Below are positions 18,247 through 25,879 of a DNA stretch of 46,727 nt, piece after piece; positions within the stretch are counted from its first letter, which is position 1; every line of letters starts with the position of its first letter. The position numbers and the translations under genes were made by a program. This stretch comes from an uncultured Collinsella sp. (GTDB lineage: Bacteria; Actinomycetota; Coriobacteriia; Coriobacteriales; Coriobacteriaceae). The DNA is taken from the NCBI GenBank assembly GCA_902490095.1, contig CABUCQ010000002.1:1-46727 (forward strand), read 5' to 3'. The notes beneath the pieces were generated by a model, which searched no databases, had not been told where the DNA came from, and worked only from the letters and a program-made list of their open reading frames with translations.

Positions 18247-18303
18247 GTCTCAATCTGTAACATCTAGCAGGCAAAATCGTCTCTTCCTGTTACAGATCAA
18301 GAC
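18247..18303. repeat. family E 57-nt palindromic element, copy 1
   Basis: 16-nt arms (GTCTCAATCTGTAACA and TGTTACAGATCAAGAC) with a 25-nt loop beginning TCTAGCAGGC. Same length and loop as the copy at 19591. Lies on the downstream side of the AAA ATPase gene. Confidence 0.85.
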
Positions 18304-18314
18304 AAACCGGCCCG

Positions 18315-18351
18315 AACCACCACAAAGGTGCCTGTCCCCTTCGTGGTGGTT
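18315..18351. repeat. family A 37-nt palindromic element, copy 1
   Basis: 14-nt arms AACCACCACAAAGG / CCTTCGTGGTGGTT around the loop TGCCTGTCC. On the minus strand it directly follows the ATPase stop codon and can serve as its terminator. Confidence 0.85.
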
Positions 18352-18354
18352 TTC

Positions 18355-19461
18355 CTACAGCTGACTGCGCAGGTAGTCAGCCATATAAGGAACAGCGAAG
18401 CGCACGTACCCGCGGCGGGCCTGTTCGATTACGCCGGCGTCGATAAGGCGCCGGCGATACTTTTGTGCGTAGTCGGGTGTGACCGACATGCGCTCGGCTA
18501 CATCAGAAATGCGCGACACGGTGTCTTCGTCATCCGCCATTGCGGCAAGAAACGCAACGTCTTGGTCCGAGAGCGCGGCGAGCGTCGTCTCGCACACATC
18601 GTTTTCGAAATCGACCTTTGACGCCTCGATGGCTCCGTCGACTAGCTCTCGTGTTGCGCGTTCTCCTGCCTGGCAACGATTGGCGATGTTGTAACCGATG
18701 AGCTGCAACATGTAGGGCGAGCCCTGGGTTGCGCGAGCGGCATCTAGTCGAAGATCGCTTGGGATATCAAGGTCGAGTTCTTCGAAAGCCCGCTGGTAAT
18801 AGGTGTCGACGTCTCCGACTGAAAGCGGTTCGAGTGTGACTTTGCGAGCGCGGTTGAGAAACGTCAGCACGCGGTCATTGAGCGTCGCCGAGACCGCTCC
18901 CGGAAGGCCCGCCATAACGAGTGCGACGTTGAGTCTCTCGCCGACGAGTTCTTGATAAGCGGTGACGAGTTGTCTGATCTCGGGCGAATTAGCCTGAAGC
19001 TCATCGATGAGGATGAGGATGCCATGTCCTTGCTCGGTTAGTTTGCGCGCCAGTTGCGTGAGCTTGAACTGGAAACTCTTGGTTTCCTGCACATCGCGCG
19101 TGAACTCAAGGCCGGCTGAGAAACCGAAGACGCTCAGGCTGCCGCCCGTGAGTTTAGGGAGATGGCGTTTGTTGGCATAGGGCTCGCCCGCCTCTTGGAT
19201 TTTTTCAACAATGCGCTCGAGCATGTCCTCGGAGGCAACGGTGGGCGTGGCGACGACGAAGCCAAGCTTGCGAGCGCGATCGGCGAGCTCCCACAGGAGA
19301 ACCGTCTTGCCGCTTCCTCGCTGGCCGAGCATGAGCATGGCGCGGTCTCGATTGCCCGGCTCCTGTTCAAGGCCGGAGATGAATGTTGAAATTACATTTC
19401 CTCGCCCAACGAGATAGGATGGGCGATTTCCAAATGAAGGGGAGAAGATGGTTTCAGTCAT
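18355..19461 (-). CDS. AAA+ ATP-binding protein with C-terminal winged-helix-like region
   Basis: 368 aa STAND/ORC-like AAA ATPase. Walker A GQRGSGKT (46-53), Walker B ILILIDEL (about 147-154), then a helical lid (GSPYMLQLIGYNI) and a C-terminal part that reads as a winged helix (SVTPDYAQKYRRRLIDAGVIEQARRGYVRF). Proteins of this shape are common in actinobacteria and archaea and mostly uncharacterised; a role in DNA binding or mobile-element biology is only a guess. The gene is isolated, with 57-nt and 37-nt palindromic repeats on both sides. Its leader has two near-identical copies of a GGAAAAAAAGG tract and an AAGGAGACTT ribosome site before the ATG at 19461. Confidence 0.8.
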   Translation of the reverse strand: MTETIFSPSFGNRPSYLVGRGNVISTFISGLEQEPGNRDRAMLMLGQRGSGKTVLLWELADRARKLGFVVATPTVASEDMLERIVEKIQEAGEPYANKRHLPKLTGGSLSVFGFSAGLEFTRDVQETKSFQFKLTQLARKLTEQGHGILILIDELQANSPEIRQLVTAYQELVGERLNVALVMAGLPGAVSATLNDRVLTFLNRARKVTLEPLSVGDVDTYYQRAFEELDLDIPSDLRLDAARATQGSPYMLQLIGYNIANRCQAGERATRELVDGAIEASKVDFENDVCETTLAALSDQDVAFLAAMADDEDTVSRISDVAERMSVTPDYAQKYRRRLIDAGVIEQARRGYVRFAVPYMADYLRSQL

Positions 19462-19466
19462 AAGTC

Positions 19467-19508
19467 TCCTTTCCTTTTTTTCCTATTTTTTCCTTTTTTT
19501 CCTATTCA
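19467..19508 (-). repeat. purine-rich tandem repeat at the ATPase ribosome binding site
   Basis: Read on the minus strand, ATAGGAAAAAAAGG occurs twice in tandem followed by AAAGGAGACTT and the ATPase start codon. Homopolymer A7 tracts so close to the start could slip and alter leader length, or serve as an enhancer of translation. Confidence 0.55.
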
Positions 19509-19590
19509 GTCAAATTGACTACTGGTCGAGGGCGGCTTCAGGGGGGCTCATCGAAAAGAACCTCGACATCAACGAAGACCGGGACCTTCT

Positions 19591-19647
19591 GTCTCGTTCT
19601 GTAACATCTAGCAGGCTAAATCGTCTTTTCCTGTTACAGAACGAGAC
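19591..19647. repeat. family E 57-nt palindromic element, copy 2
   Basis: Perfect 16-bp arms (GTCTCGTTCTGTAACA and its complement) with a 25-nt loop almost identical to copy 1. Confidence 0.88.
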
Positions 19648-19670
19648 AAACTGCAGGGGGCTGCCCGAAA

Positions 19671-19727
19671 ATCTCGATCTGTAACACCAGGCTCGGTTTT
19701 AACGGTCTAACTGTTACAGATTGAGAC
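19671..19727. repeat. family E 57-nt palindromic element, copy 3
   Basis: Arms ATCTCGATCTGTAACA and TGTTACAGATTGAGAC; loop also 25 nt but of different sequence. It lies 23 bp after copy 2. Confidence 0.85.
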
Positions 19728-19759
19728 AAACCGGCGGAGCGGACTATCTCTCGGGTCCA

Positions 19760-19796
19760 GACCACCACAAAGGTGCCTGTCCTCTTTTTGGTGGTT
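19760..19796. repeat. family A 37-nt palindromic element, copy 2
   Basis: GACCACCACAAAGG, loop TGCCTGTCC, then a decayed right arm ending TTTGGTGGTT. Same orientation as copy 1. Confidence 0.75.
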
Positions 19797-19874
19797 GGGT
19801 ATCAGAAAGTGTCAGACGTGGGCGGCTGCTGGGCGCCTGCGTGCGAAAAGAAGTGTCGACCTGCGCCGTTGTCG

Positions 19875-19904
19875 TTGAGCGGCGCGCTGTTTGTGGGGGA
19901 TACT
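19875..19904 (+). promoter_or_regulatory. possible promoter of the second GH1 gene
   Basis: TTGAGC (19875-19880) and GATACT (19899-19904) with 18-bp spacing, 37 bp before the start codon. No RAT or terminator is seen in this leader, unlike the first GH1 operon. Confidence 0.35.
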
Positions 19905-19940
19905 GAAACCACGACAAGCAGCGTATGAAAGGATCGATGC

Positions 19941-21371
19941 ATGGCTTTCCGTAATGACTTCCTGTGGGGCGGCGCGACGGCTGCCAACCAGTGCGAGGGC
20001 GCCTACAACGTGGACGGCCGCGGCCTGGCCAACGTGGACGTGGCCCCGCACGGCTCCGAGCGCTTCGCGGTGGTCTCCGGCCAGCGCAAGATGCTCGACT
20101 TCGAGGACGGCTACTACTATCCCGCGCAGACCGGCATCGATTTTTACCATCACTACAAGGAGGACATCGCCCTCTTTGCCGAGATGGGCTTTAAGACCTT
20201 CCGCATGAGCCTGGCATGGACCCGTATCTTCCCTAACGGTGATGAGACCGAGCCCAACGAGGCCGGCCTGGCCTTCTACGAGGACGTGTTCCGCGAGTGC
20301 CAGAAGCACGGCATCGAGCCGCTCGTGACCATCACGCACTTCGACTGCCCGATTCACCTCATCAAGGAATACGGCGGCTGGCGCAACCGCAAGCTCATCG
20401 ACTTCTACAAGAACCTCGCGACCACGATCTTCACTCGCTACAAGGGCCTGGTGAAGTACTGGCTCACCTTTAACGAGATCAATATGATTCTGCACCTGCC
20501 GTTTATGGGCGCGGGTCTGGTCTTCGAGCAGGGCGAGAACAAGGAGGCCGTTGAGTACCTGGCCGCCCACAACGAGCTCGTCGCCAGCGCTTGGGCCACC
20601 AAGATCGCCCACGAGATCGACCCCGAGGTCAAGATCGGCTGCATGCTCGCTGCCGGTAGCTACTACCCCTACAGCTGCCGCCCGGGCGACGTGCGCCAGG
20701 CACAGCTCGACAACCAGGACAACTACTTCTTCGTCGACGTCCAGAGCCGCGGCTATTACCCGGCCTATGCCGTCAAGAAGTTCGAGCGTCTGGGCATCGA
20801 CGTGGGCATGACCGACGAGGACCGCGAGATCCTGGCCGACAACACCGTCGACTTCATCAGCTTTAGCTACTACAGCACCCGCTGCTCCGCGGGCGCCGAC
20901 AATCCCGATGTCGAGAAAACCCAGGGCAACGCCTTCGCCGGCGCCAAGAACCCCTACCTGCAGCAGAGCCAGTGGGGCTGGGCCATCGATCCGCTGGGCT
21001 TCCGCATCACCCTCAACGACCTGTACGACCGCTATCAGAAGCCGCTGTTCGTGGTTGAAAACGGTCTGGGCGCCAAGGACGTTGTCGAGGAGGACGGCTC
21101 CATCAACGACGATTACCGCATCGATTACCTGCGCCAGCACATTGCCGCGATGCGCGACGCGGTGACTGAGGACGGCGTCGACCTGCTGGGCTACACCACC
21201 TGGGGTCCGATCGACCTGGTCTCGGCCGGCACGGGCGAGATGTCCAAGCGCTACGGCTTCATCTATGTGGACCGCGACGACGCCGGCAACGGTACCCTCA
21301 AGCGCTCCAAGAAGAGGAGCTTCGACTGGTACAAGAAGGTCATCGCCACCAACGGCGAGGACCTGGCCTAA
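19941..21371 (+). CDS. GH1 6-phospho-beta-glucosidase (second copy)
   Basis: 476 aa GH1 enzyme with catalytic acid/base Glu179 (TFNEIN) and nucleophile Glu373 (VENGLG). The segment GTGEMSKRYGFIYVDRDD matches the phosphate-binding loop of 6-phospho-beta-glucosidases, so it should act on PTS-imported phosphorylated glucosides. It is a close paralogue of the 7538 gene but has stronger GC-ending codon use and no PTS gene next to it. AAAGGA precedes the ATG. The stop codon is part of the family F structured element that follows. Confidence 0.93.
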   Translation: MAFRNDFLWGGATAANQCEGAYNVDGRGLANVDVAPHGSERFAVVSGQRKMLDFEDGYYYPAQTGIDFYHHYKEDIALFAEMGFKTFRMSLAWTRIFPNGDETEPNEAGLAFYEDVFRECQKHGIEPLVTITHFDCPIHLIKEYGGWRNRKLIDFYKNLATTIFTRYKGLVKYWLTFNEINMILHLPFMGAGLVFEQGENKEAVEYLAAHNELVASAWATKIAHEIDPEVKIGCMLAAGSYYPYSCRPGDVRQAQLDNQDNYFFVDVQSRGYYPAYAVKKFERLGIDVGMTDEDREILADNTVDFISFSYYSTRCSAGADNPDVEKTQGNAFAGAKNPYLQQSQWGWAIDPLGFRITLNDLYDRYQKPLFVVENGLGAKDVVEEDGSINDDYRIDYLRQHIAAMRDAVTEDGVDLLGYTTWGPIDLVSAGTGEMSKRYGFIYVDRDDAGNGTLKRSKKRSFDWYKKVIATNGEDLA

Positions 21372-21473
21372 GGGCACTGAGGCACTCAACCTTGGGGCTC
21401 CAACCCTCCTCGCGTACCTAAAGTACGCTTCGTCGGGCTTGTCGCTCCCAATCTTGAGCACCTCAGGCCCTTA
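21369..21473. repeat. family F structured element, copy 2
   Basis: TAAGGGC (21369-21375) pairs with GCCCTTA (21467-21473); CTGAGG (21377-21382) with CCTCAG (21461-21466); CTCAA (21385-21389) with TTGAG (21454-21458); TTGGGG (21392-21397) with TCCCAA (21446-21451). Internal loops CA/CA and CC/TC are the same as in copy 1. Apical GCGTAC-CTAAA-GTACGC at 21412-21428. The 5' strand includes the GH1 stop codon. Confidence 0.78.
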
Positions 21474-21517
21474 GGAGGCGGACCTGACCGCCGCGTTTCG
21501 GAAGTCCTGCTTTAAAG

Positions 21518-21546
21518 CACTCATTGGGGACGTACTTAAATGAGTG
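21518..21546. repeat. family C 29-nt element, copy 1
   Basis: Begins CACTCATTGGGGACGTAC and ends TTAAATGAGTG; identical over all 29 bases to 30432-30460. CACTCATT and AATGAGTG form a small stem. Confidence 0.85.
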
Positions 21547-21556
21547 CCCGCAGAAT

Positions 21557-21620
21557 GAGAGTGGATAATCTCCCGTTTTTGGCTTGTTTGTGGGCTCAAA
21601 GTGGGAGATTATCCACTCTC
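21557..21620. repeat. single 64-nt palindrome with perfect 18-bp arms
   Basis: GAGAGTGGATAATCTCCC (21557-21574) and its exact complement (21603-21620) enclose a 28-nt loop. Only one copy is found in the window; it lies between two family C elements. Confidence 0.8.
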
Positions 21621-21658
21621 GCCATTTGGGCGTCCAAAAATCCTCGCTCGTTTTGTCT

Positions 21659-21690
21659 TAGTCATTGGGGACGTTCTTAAACGATTAGTC
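21659..21690. repeat. family C variant element, copy 3
   Basis: AGTCATTGGGGACGTTC followed by TTAAACGATTAGTCG; closest relative at 30382-30412. The core GGGGACGT(A/T)CTTAAA is shared with the 29-nt copies. Confidence 0.7.
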
Positions 21691-21773
21691 GCTGGCGACG
21701 TCCCTCGCCGTCGGCGGATTTTGGGACATGTGGCCCGCTTTTTGGGCCTGCCTGTCGGTACACTAAAAGCACT

Positions 21774-23657
21774 ATGGGTACCCGCGAGCGACATATCGGC
21801 CATGCGGCCGCCCGATCCGCGCCGGTGGCGGATCCCAGGGGCGGCAGGCTCTTCGCCATGCCGCGATTCCTCGTTGGCATAACGCACCTGGTGTACCGTC
21901 GCCGCGCCTTCGTCATTGCCGGCGTCATAACCGCACTGTTTCTTCTGCTTTTGGCGGTCTTGCCGGCGTTATTCGCTTCCGATCCCAAGCTCTCCAACAC
22001 CGTGCCCATCTATAACGAGGTGTCCAAAGAAGTCGTGGACGGGCTTATCCATTCGAGCTCGATTCCGCTGCTCCTCGCTGCCGTCGCGTTCTCAATCTGG
22101 GGTGTGCTGGTCTATCTGCGCTGTCTGGATTACGTCTTGCGCCGGCGCCTCGTTGCCGTTGCCACCATCAGCGCCTTGTGGATGATCGAGGTCATCCTCA
22201 AGTACAAGTCGTTCACGCCGTTCTATGCCACCGTGCTGTGGTACCTGTACTACGTGCCCATGACGCTCATTCCGCTCCTCTACCAGCTGTGCGGCCTGCG
22301 CCTTGCAGGGTTGGAGCAACATCGTGCGGGTCGCCGCTACCGCACAGCCCTGTGGATCGCGGCCATCCTGCTCATTGGGTTTGTGCTTACCAACGATTTT
22401 CACCAACAGGTCTTTCATTTCGATCGCTCGAGTGAAACCTGGAGTAACGATTACACGTACGGCTGGGGCTATTTTGCCGTTCTGATATGGACGGCCTTTA
22501 ACTTTGTCGCCTTTTTCATTTTGGTGGGTCGGTCATCGTCCTTCCGTATCCAACGTTTTTCGGGCACGGCGGCACTCGTGCTGCTGGGCGGCGCGTTCTT
22601 TGCCATTTCGTACGCCCTGCGCGTGCCTTGGGCATGGAAGCTCAACTTTTCGCTCGTCTACTGCGTGCTGTGCGTGGTGACGCTCGAGATTTGCCTCGAT
22701 TGCGGCGTTATACCGTCGTACCACGGTATTGCCAACATTTTCGACACCCTGCCGCTCGATCTGAAGGTTATAACGCGCGACCTGCAGGAAGTCTATGCCA
22801 CGCCGGTATCAAAGCCGATTCCGGCAGGCGTGCGTGAAGAGCTGCGCATTCAGGAGCACGGGCATTCCCACGCCTTTACCGTGGCGTCCGATCCCGATGT
22901 GATGTACCGCGCCTTTCCACTGCTGGGCGGATCGGCATTGCTCGCCCAAGACGTATCGGAGCTCAACGAGCTCAATCGCGAGCTGGCGTACCGGCGCATG
23001 GAATTGCAGCGCCAAAACGAACTGCTTACGGCCGACTACGATCTTAAGACGCATCTTGCCGACCAGGAGGCCGAGGCCTTGCTGGTCAAAGATGTTGACC
23101 AGGCGCTTGCCCGCGCGCTCGATGAGATGTATGGGCTGCTGAGCTCGCTGCCGCCGTTAACCGATGAGGCATCCTCGCACGAGCGCTATCGCATGCTGCA
23201 ATGTGCCAAGATGCTCGTCGCCTATTGCAAACGCAAGGGCTCGCTCACGTTGGCGCAACATGGGGAAAGCGGGTTTGACCGTGATCGCATCCAACTCATT
23301 GCCAACGAGCTGGCAAGTGACTTGCGCACCATCGATGTCGACTGCGCTTCGATCATCGCCATACAGCGTCCGATGCATGCCAGTACGGTAAGCGCGCTGT
23401 ACGACTGCGTGTATGACTTTGCGTTTTTCGCCTACACCACCGATCATCCGGCACTCATGTACCATCTGAGCGAACACGATTCGTGCAGCGTGGAGCTGCG
23501 TGCCACGCTCTTTTCCAACGACACGGAAGACTTGTCGCAGACGCCCGCCGCGCACGAGCTCGAGGTTGCGCTACAGGGGCGTAACGTGGCGTATCGTCTT
23601 GAGGGCGAGGCCGGTCAGCTGCGTATGATCGTGCTGATGCCGCGGGCGGGTGAGTGA
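21774..23657 (+). CDS. membrane sensor protein, 7TM-type, without recognisable kinase domain
   Basis: 627 aa if started at the ATG at 21774; an in-frame ATG at 21858 (MPRFLVGITHL) is an alternative. Neither has a strong ribosome site. About seven to eight helices span residues 40-330, in the manner of 7TM sensor kinases, then a region ending in a likely coiled coil (ELNRELAYRRMELQRQNELL) and a C-terminal domain of about 200 aa. I see no H-box and no N/G1/G2 boxes, so it may sense or scaffold but not phosphorylate. Its stop overlaps the start of the histidine kinase gene, so the two are translationally coupled and presumably work together. Confidence 0.75.
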   Translation: MGTRERHIGHAAARSAPVADPRGGRLFAMPRFLVGITHLVYRRRAFVIAGVITALFLLLLAVLPALFASDPKLSNTVPIYNEVSKEVVDGLIHSSSIPLLLAAVAFSIWGVLVYLRCLDYVLRRRLVAVATISALWMIEVILKYKSFTPFYATVLWYLYYVPMTLIPLLYQLCGLRLAGLEQHRAGRRYRTALWIAAILLIGFVLTNDFHQQVFHFDRSSETWSNDYTYGWGYFAVLIWTAFNFVAFFILVGRSSSFRIQRFSGTAALVLLGGAFFAISYALRVPWAWKLNFSLVYCVLCVVTLEICLDCGVIPSYHGIANIFDTLPLDLKVITRDLQEVYATPVSKPIPAGVREELRIQEHGHSHAFTVASDPDVMYRAFPLLGGSALLAQDVSELNELNRELAYRRMELQRQNELLTADYDLKTHLADQEAEALLVKDVDQALARALDEMYGLLSSLPPLTDEASSHERYRMLQCAKMLVAYCKRKGSLTLAQHGESGFDRDRIQLIANELASDLRTIDVDCASIIAIQRPMHASTVSALYDCVYDFAFFAYTTDHPALMYHLSEHDSCSVELRATLFSNDTEDLSQTPAAHELEVALQGRNVAYRLEGEAGQLRMIVLMPRAGE

Positions 23658-25153
23658 TGATGCCGATGCCGCTTATCCTTCCCCAGATCGTTGCGCTCGA
23701 TGTGCTCTTTGCCTTGGTGGCGTGCTTGCAGACCATCCATGTTCCGCTGATCGCATCGCGTCGTTCGTCTTACAACCGCAAAGTGATCTGCGCCTACGAG
23801 GCGAGCCTTGTGCTGCACTTGGCTATCTCGGCCGTCATCTTGTTCGCGTCGAGCGGGTCGTATCTGGTGGCGCCGCTCTATGTCGTCGCCGAGGCGGCGG
23901 GCGCGCTGCTATGGCTCAACGCCGCGATTGCCGCCTATGGCGTGGTCCTTATGGTGCATTATCGTCGTCCCGTCATGATGGTTGAGCTGCTGCTTGTTGC
24001 CGCCGTGACGCCGCCGGTTGTTTGCGTCATGGGTTCGGCGTGGCCCGCAGTCCTTATCGCGGAGGGCGCGTTCTTCCTGTTCCGCTCCATCGCGGCGCTT
24101 TTGATGGACGTGCGCAACCGCCAGGAGGACATCACGGCGTTTTCGACGATCGAGACTATTAACGTGATCCCCGTCGGCATTCTGTATCTGGATTCGAAGG
24201 GCCGCCCGCTGCTCATGAACCGCTGCATGCGCAGGAACCTCATGGAGCTTCACATGCCCACCGACCTGCACGACATGAGCGATACGTGGAACGGCCTTCG
24301 AAAACTCAGTGCGCAGATGCCCGAGAGCAGCAAAAACCGCGTTCGAATCGACCTGGACCGCTTTGGGGAGTCGCGTGCGGTGGTCGAGGTTTCCTCCTCC
24401 GAGATTCGTCTGTTCGCGTGCGATGAGGTTATGGTTTCGGGCCGTCCCTTTGAGCGCATTATCGGCTTGGACGTGACGGAGTACGCGCATGCCCACGACC
24501 GTCTGGCGCAGGCCAATCACCTGCTTGAGCTTGCGGGTCAAGAGCTCCAGGTCCAGATCGAAGAGGTCAAGAAGGTTGCCGACAATGCGGCCTGCCTGCG
24601 CATGCGTGCCCGCGTGCACGACGTGATCGGGCAGCGCCTGTCTATTCTCCATCGATACTTGGAGGAGGGGCGTCTGGATGACGAGTCGCTCGAGCAGGTC
24701 GATCCGCTGCTGCGCTCGATTGCCGCCGACCTGCGTAGCGGTGGCGCTAGCGAGCCTGCGGAGCAACTGGGCGATATCGTTCATGCCTTTGGCCTGGTGA
24801 GCGTTCAGATCGATGTAGATGGATCGCTTCCGGACGATGCTCACGTCGCTGCCGCCTTTTTGCAGATTATCCGCGAGGCATCGACCAATGCCACCAAGCA
24901 TGCACAGGCCCATCAGGTCCAGGTGCGCCTGTGGCAGGAGGGGGTGGATGGCGGTGCCATTGCACACATGACGGTATCAAACGACGGCGCGCCTGCCCCC
25001 GTATCGTATCGCGAGGGAACGGGTATTCCAGGTATGAGACATGTCGCGCAAAATCTGGGCGGCAGCCTGGAAGTCCACACCGCCCCGCCCTTCACGCTTA
25101 CGGTGTCCATCCCGCTCGCCTCCAACGACACGTCCCAAAGGAGAAACTCATGA
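23657..25153 (+). CDS. NarL-type sensor histidine kinase
   Basis: 498 aa. About six helices (residues 8-150), a PAS-like linker (about 165-280), a HisKA_3 dimerisation helix with the phospho-acceptor in MRARVHDVIGQRLS, and a HATPase domain with IIREASTNATKHAQA (N-box) and GTGIPGMRHVAQ (G-box). It should autophosphorylate and pass phosphate to the response regulator that follows. ATG at 23657 overlaps the previous stop; a second ATG three bases later is equally possible. The signal is unknown. ATGA overlap with the regulator gene shows a tight operon. Confidence 0.88.
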   Translation: MMPMPLILPQIVALDVLFALVACLQTIHVPLIASRRSSYNRKVICAYEASLVLHLAISAVILFASSGSYLVAPLYVVAEAAGALLWLNAAIAAYGVVLMVHYRRPVMMVELLLVAAVTPPVVCVMGSAWPAVLIAEGAFFLFRSIAALLMDVRNRQEDITAFSTIETINVIPVGILYLDSKGRPLLMNRCMRRNLMELHMPTDLHDMSDTWNGLRKLSAQMPESSKNRVRIDLDRFGESRAVVEVSSSEIRLFACDEVMVSGRPFERIIGLDVTEYAHAHDRLAQANHLLELAGQELQVQIEEVKKVADNAACLRMRARVHDVIGQRLSILHRYLEEGRLDDESLEQVDPLLRSIAADLRSGGASEPAEQLGDIVHAFGLVSVQIDVDGSLPDDAHVAAAFLQIIREASTNATKHAQAHQVQVRLWQEGVDGGAIAHMTVSNDGAPAPVSYREGTGIPGMRHVAQNLGGSLEVHTAPPFTLTVSIPLASNDTSQRRNS

Positions 25154-25770
25154 TCCGCGTGTTAATTGTCGAAGATCAGGCCATCCTGCGCGAGAGCCTC
25201 GCGCGCTCCGTTGGGGACCAGCCCGACATGACCGTTGTTGCCGCCATCGCCGATGCCTCAGATGCCTTGGACGTCGCGCTCAAGGAGCATCCGGACATGA
25301 TTTTGATGGACGTGTGCACCGAGCACGATTCCAACGGCATCGTGGCGGCGGCGCGCATCAAAGAGCAGCTGCCCGAGTGCCGCGTCATTATCATGACGGG
25401 CATGCCCGAGATTACGTTTGTGGATCAGGCGCGCGAGGCAGGCGTCGACAGCTTTGTGTACAAGAACGTCGGCATCGATGAGCTCTTTGCCGTGATGCGC
25501 TCCACGCTGGCGGGCTATTGCACGTTTCCCAAGCCGCCCGAAAGCATCTTTTCGGGCACGGCGGCGCTCGACGACGTTGAGTTGTCGATTTTGCGCCTTG
25601 CCTGCGAAGGCAAGAGCCGTCGCGAGATCGCGGCCGAGTTGTTTATGAGCGAGGGCACCATCAAGCGCCGCATCTCGGAGATTCTCAACAAGACCGGCTA
25701 CGACAACATCATGCGCCTGGCCGTGCACGCGGTAACGGAGGGCAGCATTGTTCCCAACATGGAGCGCTAA
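25150..25770 (+). CDS. NarL/FixJ-family response regulator
   Basis: 206 aa. Receiver domain with acidic pair Glu8/Asp9, phospho-acceptor Asp54 (LMDVCTEHDS) and Lys in FVYKN; C-terminal LuxR-type helix-turn-helix (LDDVELSILRLACEGKSRREIAAELFMS...). Its gene starts within the stop of the kinase gene. Likely target promoters are not evident; the operon is convergent with the zinc-ribbon/SPFH cluster. Confidence 0.93.
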   Translation: MIRVLIVEDQAILRESLARSVGDQPDMTVVAAIADASDALDVALKEHPDMILMDVCTEHDSNGIVAAARIKEQLPECRVIIMTGMPEITFVDQAREAGVDSFVYKNVGIDELFAVMRSTLAGYCTFPKPPESIFSGTAALDDVELSILRLACEGKSRREIAAELFMSEGTIKRRISEILNKTGYDNIMRLAVHAVTEGSIVPNMER

Positions 25771-25796
25771 CGCTCGGTACGCATCGGCATAAAAGC

Positions 25797-25831
25797 GACG
25801 GGGCCGCAGGATCAACTCCTGCGGCCCCGTC
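25797..25831. terminator. bidirectional terminator between convergent genes
   Basis: Perfect 15-bp stem (25797-25811 with 25817-25831), loop TCAAC. On the minus strand it is followed by GCTTTTAT, so it fits the lipoprotein transcript best. Confidence 0.75.
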
Positions 25832-25879
25832 TGGTGTGCGCGGATGTGTCCGCCAATCCGCGGCTGATGTTACATGCCG

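Noticed and set aside
18355..19461. ATPase gene as transposase or IS component
   Set aside because: No DDE, HUH or recombinase motif, and the flanking palindromes are not terminal inverted repeats of one element with a target-site duplication that I can identify.
18247..19796. CRISPR array
   Set aside because: Repeats are palindromic elements of different families with irregular spacing, no unique spacers of constant length, and no cas gene.
19728..19940. RAT/antitermination leader ahead of the second GH1 gene
   Set aside because: No GGATTGTTAC word and no terminator with a T-run in this leader; only repeat elements and a possible promoter.
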